DNA of 29,697 bases from Corallococcus sp. CAG:1435 (GTDB taxonomy: Bacteria > Bacillota > Clostridia > Christensenellales > CAG-314), in assembly GCA_000433775.1 (NCBI GenBank), contig HF998468.1, positions 80,234-109,930 of the forward strand, written 5' to 3'. Of this stretch, positions 24,701 to 29,697 are shown one piece after another; position 1 is the first letter of the stretch; each line of letters opens with the position of its first letter. Made by a program: the position numbers and the translations under genes. Under the pieces are notes generated by a model. The model did not search any database. It worked only from the letters and a program-made list of their open reading frames with translations, and was not told the DNA's origin.

Positions 24701-25912
24701 TTTGCCTTTGTGGAACTTGCCAAAGAAGTGACGGAAAACTTCACCTTGCCCGAGGGTATCACCTGGACGGTAAAGGAAGGCACGGCAATCACAATCGACG
24801 GCGTCAACGCAACTGTTGTTCGTGGCGACGCTGACGCAACGGTAGTTATCACAGGAACGTTGAGCGGTCACACAAGAGACTTCACGGTTGTTGTTAAGGC
24901 TACAGACGGTGGTTCAGTAGAACCTCCTGTGGAAGATGTAATGACGGTTGCAGAAGCCCTTGCAGCGGCCAATGCCCTTGGTAAAGACGAATACTCTGCC
25001 GAAAAGGTGTATGTGGAAGGTGTTATCGCCGAAATCACAAAATTTGACAGCGGTCGTTCTTCCTACACATTCTACATCAAGGATGCCGACGGAACAGATC
25101 AATTGACCGTTTACTCCTGCAAAACCACTGCTGACATCACGAAAATTTATGTTGGCGACACCGTCAAGGTTTACGGATATTTGCAAAACTTCGGAGGAAA
25201 CACTCCCGAAGTTACCTACAAAGGCGATGAAAACCCTGTGTTTGTAACGCTCACTCGTGGAACATCTACAATTACTGTTGACAAAGCGTCCAGCGCAAAT
25301 GCACAGGTGGTTGAACTCAGTGCAGAATCCGGTACAAACGGAACGACTTTCACCTTCAAAGTAACGGTTGATGAAGGATACCAAATTGTATCTGTAAAAG
25401 TAAACGGTGAAACATTGACGGCTAGTGCTGAAAGCGTATATACGGGAACTATTTCCGGAAAAACAACAATTGTTGTTTCCACAAGTCTAATCGGAGTAAC
25501 GACAAATACCGTTGACGCGGTAATAGCAGATATGGTCGCAGATAAGGGTTGGACAAATGCTACAAAGGTAGAATCTCCGTTCACACTCGATGAAGTCATT
25601 AGCGTATCGTATACAGGCGGTGCCAATACTGGTAAATACTATGCTTCTGGTTCCAATATTCGCATTTACCAAAATGAATCTCCCACAGTTACAATTTCAG
25701 CACAAGAAGGTTACGTGATTACGAGTGTTACCGTTTCCTACATTTCCGACAAGACAGGTACTCTTGTTTACAATGGCGAGAATATTGCCCCTGACCAAGC
25801 AATAACGTTAAACGGCTCGAGTATAACATTCAATGTTGGTAATACTAGTAGCAGTGTAACAAATGGTCAAGTTCGTATTACTGCGATTTCAGTTACATAT
25901 CAAGCAGTCTAA
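21782..25912 (+). CDS. Giant multidomain surface lipoprotein: Ig-like, OB-like and beta-sandwich modules
   Basis: A protein of 1376 residues. Its lipobox is 'LVAC' (Cys24). Visible modules are an Ig-like domain (about 45-107), a second beta domain (108-200), OB-like domains at about 217-300 and 310-427, Ig-like repeats (about 455-610), a beta-sandwich domain (614-770), an Ig-like domain (780-865), a third OB-like domain (872-960), an Ig-like domain (965-1040), a fourth OB-like domain (1055-1157), a 'TVDEGYQIVSVKVNGETL' repeat unit (1160-1235) and a C-terminal beta-sandwich (1240-1376, 'NGQVRITAISVTYQAV'). OB modules with 'VGDTVKVYGYLQNF' are often seen beside nucleases. No enzyme motif was found. 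The last 140 residues differ in codon use from the rest. AAGGAG precedes the ATG. Its role could be binding nucleic acid or glycan, or surface scaffolding. Confidence 0.85.
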   Translation: MKRKIILILLALVFVFSCVALVACNKGEKEALDTYLLEQDNQLVDADFTLPVKIREYDVTWTSSDSAITLEKRDSDYLAKVTLGDAVKEVTLTVSIGKLSKSFTVRVAEFDVYFIADHYNFVKDKTTVTEDFALDRSFTYQGKTATIDWSVSDAYADYIAISEDGNTCLVYPTSLLPSVRIKATFTYNNESTTYQYTMTVGLNRSHLEEINYWYYNTGVSIDIKGYVAEIATPYDEGYGNVSLYVVDEEFLGGYYVYRVKTDSANAALIEVGAHVTITGTTNTNYNGLIETNAGGNLVVDTDVPKIDVREHVYALDQDILGNVPAAIYHQSRLVSLTNWTVKSVETAPEAGSTATLFTLTKGGVDVSVAVSKYLEGAYKPTADDATWSALAALTGTVKEGDVVSVTGILGNYKGAQIMPLKASDVVVGGTSDPDGTVYPGQTAAKAIAAVNAALKEAGADKRITKTTEFTLPTESNGVAIAYEICGSPRALTLDGSKFTVTPDKHEIATVKVTYTLKDGETVVYSTVQFFDVESLVPTASTIMDELVAPPATAEKDFELDANATWEVVEGTGITIENGVAKLTRTAEDQKVTLKATVSYNNETKTKNFVVTVAADPYLAYYRITLDVDSMQLKSNTYQDGSVTIDRVAFEYTELGNYGDGIQMRIDKNDSTGEIEGTSYIANTNAFHAGIKMIVVTLSSTKTVYDNADAFSFKFGTSADELGHEVKFSTVAGQYVYEIVPDAETYTYFSLTKIIESYSFYFKSIEICFTEPNDITYTDEEKVDAELATLKVDKLTYTENGTATLPVAGTTHTDVTISWASNNAAVVVDGANLAVTMPASNAKVTLTATVKAGTVEKTKTFTLNLVVDVVDAAYALESGESLNGFTLTGVIGKIDNAYSEQFGNITVTIVIDNRVDQPIQCFRLKGEGCDTLAVGDKITVTGNIVNYNGTIEFNSGCTLDAKTTATAEEIAIAKFAFVELAKEVTENFTLPEGITWTVKEGTAITIDGVNATVVRGDADATVVITGTLSGHTRDFTVVVKATDGGSVEPPVEDVMTVAEALAAANALGKDEYSAEKVYVEGVIAEITKFDSGRSSYTFYIKDADGTDQLTVYSCKTTADITKIYVGDTVKVYGYLQNFGGNTPEVTYKGDENPVFVTLTRGTSTITVDKASSANAQVVELSAESGTNGTTFTFKVTVDEGYQIVSVKVNGETLTASAESVYTGTISGKTTIVVSTSLIGVTTNTVDAVIADMVADKGWTNATKVESPFTLDEVISVSYTGGANTGKYYASGSNIRIYQNESPTVTISAQEGYVITSVTVSYISDKTGTLVYNGENIAPDQAITLNGSSITFNVGNTSSSVTNGQVRITAISVTYQAV

Positions 25913-25928
25913 TTTTGATTACAACAAC

Positions 25929-25961
25929 AAAAAAACCAAGCCTTCGGGCTTGGTTTTTTTT
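25929..25961 (+). terminator. Strong bidirectional terminator after the giant lipoprotein gene
   Basis: CCAAGCC-TTCG-GGCTTGG with a seven-A run before it and an eight-T run after it, extended further by ACAAC/GTTGT on either side. The stable TTCG loop and long U tract make this one of the clearest terminators in the window. It lies 16 nt after the stop at 25912. Confidence 0.97.
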
Positions 25962-25975
25962 GTTGTTTTTGTATC

Positions 25976-26132
25976 GTTGCGTCGGTTTGCGCTATTAAGC
26001 GACTTTACGTGCCTGATAGTAGCGTAGCATACTTTTCTTTCGTTGCGTAAGTTCGCACTAATAAGCAACCGAACACATCAATGAGTTTGTCGCACAGGCT
26101 TGCGTAGTTGTGTCAGTTTGCGTTTAAGCAAC
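25976..26132. repeat. Three imperfect 26-28 bp repeats with a 65-66 bp period
   Basis: Copies lie at 25976-26003, 26042-26069 and 26107-26132. All begin GTTG and end near AAGC(A/G)AC, and copies 1 and 2 agree at 22 of 28 positions. The starts are 66 and 65 bp apart, and the 37-38 bp between copies are unrelated. The layout resembles a tiny decayed CRISPR array, but the repeats differ too much and no cas gene is near. It may be a decayed repeat family or a set of binding sites. The noncoding interval 25962-26474 also holds the hairpin at 26130-26179 and a terminator. I see no gene in it. Confidence 0.6.
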
Positions 26133-26179
26133 GTCAGATACAAAACTTCATTTTGCCTCACGCTGTTTTGTCTGACGTT
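26130..26179. repeat. Long imperfect inverted repeat adjoining the third repeat copy
   Basis: AACGTCAGA-ta-CAAAAC (26130-26146) pairs with GTTTTGTCTGACGTT (26165-26179), 15 bp with a 2-nt bulge and an 18-nt loop. It begins inside the end of repeat copy 3. No T run follows, so it is not a terminator. It could be a small structured RNA or the remnant of a short mobile repeat. Confidence 0.6.
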
Positions 26180-26382
26180 TGTGTAAATGTGCAATTTTGC
26201 GTTTTGAAAATTCGTCGGCAACTGCCTGTGAGAAAGTTTTCCTTGTTGGTTTTGTTAAATAAAGTTGGTACACAAAGCAAAGTCATCGGAAAATTTGATT
26301 TTATCGGCAATGAGTTGCGGAAAATTGTCAAATGTCTTTCAACAGCGTTTCCATTTGCGTGTTTTGCAAAATTTTACAACAA

Positions 26383-26405
26383 AAAAAGGGCGTTTTGCCC
26401 TTTTT
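26383..26405 (-). terminator. Terminator of the nrnA-nrnA-surE operon
   Basis: AAAAAGGGC/GCCCTTTTT (26383-26391 and 26397-26405) with loop GTTTT, 9 bp. On the minus strand it is followed by a T run and lies 70 nt past the surE stop. It is symmetrical and can also stop read-through from the plus strand. Confidence 0.85.
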
Positions 26406-26474
26406 ATCGTTGCGTTTTTTGTGTTTTTGATTATTGCGTTTTTAAGCTTTGAAATGACGTGTATTTTGTTAAAA

Positions 26475-27203
26475 TCAGCGTATTGTTTTGACAACTTTTT
26501 TCCACACGTCGACGTTGCTTCTGTCCGTACTCATCGGGGTTACGGAAATGTAGCCGTCAATGGTGGCGTCGGTGTCCAGCGTGTGGTCGTGCCTGTTTTC
26601 ATGCACGCAGTAGCCGTTTTGTTGCCACAGTCCGTCGCCCAGGTGTTGAAATTCGTCGGAAAAGTACGCTCCGCCCTGACGTGTCAACAGCACTTCGCCG
26701 TTGGGGCAGGCAGGCACGTTGACGTTGTAAATTCTGTTGTGGCTAAACAGGTCGTTGCGCACAAAAAAGTCGTAGATTTTGTCCAGGCTGTCCTTTGCAG
26801 GTTGGAAAGAAGTGTACTCGACGGAAAAGGCAATGGCGTTTGTACGGCGCAGGGAAGCCTCAAAAAGCGCACCCACCGTGCCGCTGTACAAAATGTCTTC
26901 CCCAAGGTTGTAGCCTTTGTTTATGCCGGAAAAAATGAGGTCGAATTGTATGCCCAAACCCAGCGTGGCAAACCGCACGCAGTCCACGGGGGTGGAACCC
27001 ACTGCGTAAGCCTCCTTTTCCCCCAAACCCAGCGTTACCTTGCTTATTTCAAAGGGACTGTGTATTGTTATGGCATGGCTTTTTCCGCTTTGCTGTTGGC
27101 TGGGTGCGACAACGTACACTTCGCCGAGTTTGGTTGCCCACTTTGTCAAAATTGCCAAGCCTTCGGAAAAAATGCCGTCATCGTTGGTAATCAGTATTTT
27201 CAT
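26475..27203 (-). CDS. surE: 5'/3'-nucleotidase SurE
   Basis: A protein of 242 residues from the ATG at 27203, with AGGAG 5 nt upstream. An in-frame ATG 24 codons earlier lies in the intergenic hairpin and is not used. The start 'MKILITNDDG' holds the metal-binding Asp pair of the SurE family, and 'SGINKGYNLGEDILYSGTVG' is the central family signature. 'PVDCVRFATLG' and a downstream 'NVNVPACPNGEV' also fit. SurE removes phosphate from nucleoside monophosphates and can act on short polyphosphate, in the cytoplasm. It follows two NrnA-like genes by 62 nt, so the operon combines oligonucleotide breakdown with nucleotide dephosphorylation. Confidence 0.94.
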   Translation of the reverse strand: MKILITNDDGIFSEGLAILTKWATKLGEVYVVAPSQQQSGKSHAITIHSPFEISKVTLGLGEKEAYAVGSTPVDCVRFATLGLGIQFDLIFSGINKGYNLGEDILYSGTVGALFEASLRRTNAIAFSVEYTSFQPAKDSLDKIYDFFVRNDLFSHNRIYNVNVPACPNGEVLLTRQGGAYFSDEFQHLGDGLWQQNGYCVHENRHDHTLDTDATIDGYISVTPMSTDRSNVDVWKKVVKTIR

Positions 27204-27230
27204 AAAACTCCTGTTGTTTTGCAAAATTTG

Positions 27231-27251
27231 GCGGACGGCAATGCCGTCCGC
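27231..27251 (-). promoter_or_regulatory. 9-bp GC-rich hairpin between nrnA2 and surE
   Basis: GCGGACGGC-AAT-GCCGTCCGC, a perfect 9-bp stem with a 3-nt loop in the 62-nt gap before surE. On the minus strand it is followed by CAAATTTTGC, too poor in T for a strong terminator. It may be a leaky attenuator or a processing and stability stem that lowers or separates surE expression. Confidence 0.55.
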
Positions 27252-27265
27252 AGGTGGTGCAGGTA

Positions 27266-28252
27266 TTACAGCCAACCGGTGTTGTTTGCCTTGTAATCGG
27301 CAACCATTTTGTCGGCGTCGTTAAGAAGCAATTCCGCCTCTTTTTTGCGGTGAAGCGTTGCTCCGCAGGTGTACTCGTGTCCTCCTCCGTTGTACTCTTC
27401 CGCAAGGGTGTGAATTTGCATAAATCTGCTGCGCAAGCGCACACGAATTGTGCCGTCGGGCATTTCGATAAAGGCAATCCATGCAATGCACCCCCTGATT
27501 CCTTTCAAAAAGGAAACTGCTTCGCACGCCTGTTCGGTGGTGAGGCGGAAACGCTTTTGCATTTTTTTGTCAACGTACAGCGACGCCACTCCGTTGGGGG
27601 AAATTTTCATTTTTTTGAATACGTATGCCTGAAATTTGAGAAAATCGAAGTCTTCCAGGTACAAATTTGCGTAGAGAGTGTCTGTGTCTATGCCGAAATC
27701 CAACAACATGGCTGCAAGGCGCAACGTGTCGCCTGTAACCGTTTCGTAGCGGAAACGTCCGCTGTCGGTAACCATTCCGCAAAAGATGTAGGTTGCCGTT
27801 TCCTTGTCCATTTTCAGCACGTCTTTGAAGGTGTCGTAAAAGAAGGCAATCATCTCGCAGGAGGAAGAACGCCAACTTTCAATCCAGCACAAGTCGCCGT
27901 AGGGTTTGATGTCGATGTGGTGGTCGATTTTCACAATTTCTTTGGCAAGTTTGTAGTTGGGGTTGGAAATTCTGTCTTCCGTTGCCGTGTCAATTACAAT
28001 AAGCAAAGCGTCTTTGTAAAAATCCGCATCGACGGGTTTGTCTTCTCCGCCCAAAAATGCCAGGTAGTTGGAGGAATCGCCGTTTACAAGGCGTATGTCT
28101 TTTTGCGGAAAGGAAAGTTTCAACATTCCGCACAGTCCCTTGGTGGAGCCTATTGCGTCGCCGTCGGGACGTTTGTGGCGGGAAATAACTATTTTGTCGT
28201 ATTGCTGTATTTTTTGCAAAACTTTTTGCATTGTTTCCTTTTGAGGTGTCAT
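27266..28252 (-). CDS. DHH family phosphoesterase, NrnA-like (second copy)
   Basis: A protein of 328 residues from the ATG at 28252, which overlaps the stop of the upstream copy (ATGA), with GGAG 8 nt before it. DHH motifs: 'RPDGDAIGS' (D30, D32), D88 in 'IVIDTATED', 'DHH' at 110-112 and D163 in 'MVTDSGRFRY'. The DHHA1 part ends in 'YNGGGHEYTCGAT'. NrnA-type enzymes degrade nano-RNAs of 2-5 nt and can dephosphorylate pAp. Compared with the first copy, the residues before PDGDA are K-R instead of T-N, and the GGGH block reads EYTCG instead of AKASG. The two copies may therefore have different substrates. Confidence 0.9.
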   Translation of the reverse strand: MTPQKETMQKVLQKIQQYDKIVISRHKRPDGDAIGSTKGLCGMLKLSFPQKDIRLVNGDSSNYLAFLGGEDKPVDADFYKDALLIVIDTATEDRISNPNYKLAKEIVKIDHHIDIKPYGDLCWIESWRSSSCEMIAFFYDTFKDVLKMDKETATYIFCGMVTDSGRFRYETVTGDTLRLAAMLLDFGIDTDTLYANLYLEDFDFLKFQAYVFKKMKISPNGVASLYVDKKMQKRFRLTTEQACEAVSFLKGIRGCIAWIAFIEMPDGTIRVRLRSRFMQIHTLAEEYNGGGHEYTCGATLHRKKEAELLLNDADKMVADYKANNTGWL

Positions 28253-29214
28253 TTTGTTTCTCCGTTTTGTTGTGTATTGCCCTGTTTGCACATTTCGTCC
28301 AGGTCGGCAAGCATTTTCATTGCCGTTGCCTTGTCGGCAACGGTTGCGCCGCTGGCTTTGGCGTGTCCGCCTCCGCCGTACTTGACGGCAACGGGGTTTA
28401 TGTTGTACTTTTTGGAACGCAACTCGCACAGTACGCCTTTGTCCGTTTCGGTGAAGTTGACGGTGATGTCCACTCCACGGATATCTCCCATGACTCCCAC
28501 CATGCCACGTGAAATGGTAAATTCGTCCACGCCCAATTCCGCAACACGTTGCTTTGTGGTGTAGATGTAACCTACATTGTGCGGTGTGAAACGTACCTGC
28601 AACACAAATTGCGCACGAAGTTTAATCATTTCAAAGTCGTCGGCGTACATTGGGGTGTACACTTCGTTTATGTCCACGCCCTGCTCCAACAAAAATGCCG
28701 CCATGCGGAAAGTGCGAGGGGTGGTGGCGTCGTAGCGGAAACGTCCGCTGTCCGTAACCATTCCCGTGTACAGCGATTCCGCCGCCGTTTTGGAAAACTT
28801 CCAGCCGTTTTGCATTGCAAAATCAGTAATAACGCCGCAGCAACTTTCAAAGGATGTTTCCACAACTTCTACGTCGCAAATTTTTTCCACAAAAAGGTGG
28901 TGGTCGAAACGCAACGTGGCTTTGGCGGTGGCGTATCTGCCGTCGGAAATCAGGTGCTTTGCCGATGTGTCCACAACAATGGCAAGGGCGTTGGCGTACG
29001 TTTCGTCGGGTATTTCGTCCATTACGCTGTCTTTCATGAAGGAATATCTTTTCGCATGGTCGCCCACGGCGTACACCTTTTTGTCGGGGTAGTTTGTTGC
29101 AATCAGGTGTTTCAGTCCCACCTGACTGCCTATGGCGTCGCCGTCGGGGTTGGTGTGGCGATGAATAATTATTGTGTCGTACTGTTCTATCAGTTGCAGG
29201 GCTTCTTTGTACAT
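28249..29214 (-). CDS. nrnA: DHH family phosphoesterase, NrnA-like (first copy)
   Basis: A protein of 321 residues from the ATG at 29214, chosen for GAGAGG about 6 nt upstream and family length. An ATG 36 codons earlier lies upstream of the promoter and is not credible. Motifs: 'HTNPDGDAIGS' (H20, D24, D26), D82 in 'VVDTS', 'DHH' at 104-106, D155 in 'MVTDSGRFRY' and the DHHA1 motif 'GGGGHAKASGA' (280-290). All expected Mn2+ ligands of the NrnA/pAp-phosphatase group are present. Predicted role: end-stage degradation of short oligonucleotides and removal of 3'-phosphate from pAp. It is the first gene of the nrnA-nrnA-surE operon and overlaps the next copy by 4 nt. Confidence 0.93.
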   Translation of the reverse strand: MYKEALQLIEQYDTIIIHRHTNPDGDAIGSQVGLKHLIATNYPDKKVYAVGDHAKRYSFMKDSVMDEIPDETYANALAIVVDTSAKHLISDGRYATAKATLRFDHHLFVEKICDVEVVETSFESCCGVITDFAMQNGWKFSKTAAESLYTGMVTDSGRFRYDATTPRTFRMAAFLLEQGVDINEVYTPMYADDFEMIKLRAQFVLQVRFTPHNVGYIYTTKQRVAELGVDEFTISRGMVGVMGDIRGVDITVNFTETDKGVLCELRSKKYNINPVAVKYGGGGHAKASGATVADKATAMKMLADLDEMCKQGNTQQNGETK

Positions 29215-29242
29215 GTCAAACCTCTCAAAAAATTTACATTTC

Positions 29243-29271
29243 ATTGTACCACACAACGCTGTCAAAGTCAA
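29243..29271 (-). promoter_or_regulatory. Promoter of the nrnA-nrnA-surE operon
   Basis: On the minus strand TTGACT (29271-29266), a 17-nt spacer and TACAAT (29248-29243), with TGG just before the -10 box. The start is near 29236, leaving a 22-nt leader that carries the GAGAGG ribosome binding site of the first gene. Confidence 0.75.
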
Positions 29272-29697
29272 TGCAAAGTCGTCCTCTTTGCGGATGTGAG
29301 GTTGCGCAAAACCAAAAAGCACTTGCGTTTGCTTTATCGTCAGTTTGTCGGCGTTTTGTGCAGGCTACTCTGTTAGTGTGCCTGTTTTGCGCAAAAACAC
29401 GGCACGGCAAAGACATTTTGTGATTGACGGGCGTTTTTCCGTGTTGTATCTGTATTTTGTTTGAGTTTTCTGTTTACCTAGCGGCAAACAACGGCTTGGA
29501 AAGTGCAAAAACGGCTTTGTTGCAGCGCACAGACGTTTTCGGCGTCGAAGATCCCTGCGGTGCGAGCGTGTTTGCAGTTTGAATCAGGGGGGTGTAGTAC
29601 TTAAAATTGTTTTTTGCAAGTTAAAATAAGTTTCAAAAAGGGTGCACCGTGTAACAATTTTGCGTACAAAGACAGTTTCCGGACGTAAAAAAACTGC
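29272..29697. other. Noncoding right end of the window
   Basis: No credible gene in about 425 bases. Short frames lack ribosome binding sites and family features. The 8-bp palindrome TTGCGCAA occurs twice (about 29302-29309 and 29386-29393), the second within the 12-bp palindrome TTTTGCGCAAAA (29385-29396). A CAGTTT/AAACTG inverted repeat at the very end might belong to a feature beyond the window. Confidence 0.5.

Noticed and set aside
21740..24871. A 1043-codon open frame on the minus strand inside the giant lipoprotein gene
   Set aside because: It mirrors the plus-strand gene, whose codon choice rarely creates stops on the opposite strand. It has no ribosome binding site or family features, while the plus strand has a lipobox, ribosome binding site and domain structure.
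25976..26132. A functional CRISPR array
   Set aside because: Only three copies, with many differences between repeats and no cas genes in the window. Kept as a repeat finding only.
25976..26132. Integron attC sites
   Set aside because: The ends resemble GTT...AAC, but the core GTTRRRY pattern fails (GTTGCGT) and no integrase or cassette gene is present.
26108..26452. Possible 114-residue protein downstream of the giant lipoprotein
   Set aside because: No ribosome binding site. It spans the hairpin at 26130-26179 and the terminator at 26383-26405, with low-complexity composition.
27254..28564. Plus-strand open frame of 436 codons opposite the nrnA genes
   Set aside because: Both NrnA-like genes on the minus strand have intact motifs, ribosome binding sites and a promoter. 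This frame is their antisense shadow.

Overview
The window looks like chromosomal DNA of an anaerobic, Gram-positive-type bacterium (Bacillota, probably an uncultured gut Clostridia lineage). The reasons are strong AGGAGG-type ribosome binding sites, sigma-A-like promoters, lipobox lipoproteins instead of periplasmic proteins, an M32 carboxypeptidase, a UgpC-type ABC importer, and Ig/OB-fold surface proteins of a kind common in gut anaerobes. The lineage is inferred from style and gene content. No rRNA, tRNA, transposase, integrase, prophage or cas gene was seen.

Layout. Positions 1-2296 (minus strand): a variant MurNAc-L-alanine amidase that runs off the left edge, then a cardiolipin synthase. 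Positions 2567-7953 (plus): a divergent promoter drives tsaD, a CtpE-like P-type ATPase and an M32 carboxypeptidase, ending in a terminator. Positions 7954-9479: a noncoding stretch with two consensus DnaA boxes, then the rpsF-ssb-rpsR operon with a structured leader and terminator. Positions 9745-13738: an iron-type alcohol dehydrogenase, rsmA, tilS and hpt, read as one operon. Positions 13877-25961: a long leader, then an eight-gene cluster: a one-TM small protein, a two-TM protein, a complete CUT1-type ABC importer (ATPase, two permeases, lipoprotein receptor), a staphylococcal-nuclease-type lipoprotein and a 1376-residue Ig/OB-fold lipoprotein. Positions 25976-26405: noncoding DNA with three imperfect repeats, a strong hairpin and a terminator. 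Positions 26475-29271 (minus): two overlapping NrnA-type DHH phosphoesterases followed by surE. The right-hand end, 29272-29697, shows no gene.

How the genes may work together. The most interesting unit is 14130-25912. Its nuclease lipoprotein keeps the full SNase active-site set (R83, E91, R133, with D68 and D88). It sits between the transporter receptor and a giant anchored protein with several OB-like folds. Across the convergent terminators lie two nano-RNase/pAp-phosphatase-type enzymes and a SurE nucleotidase. One reading is an extracellular nucleic-acid scavenging system: cut outside, import through an ABC transporter, finish inside. This is inference. CUT1 transporters usually carry sugars or glycerol phosphates, and the sequence does not show the substrate.

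Other points of interest: a near-leaderless tsaD; a perfect in-frame 21-bp tandem duplication in tilS; an amidase in which one expected zinc-ligand His appears to be Gly; a compositionally different C-terminal domain in the giant lipoprotein; and the repeat block at 25976-26132, with a 65-66 bp period but no CRISPR context.
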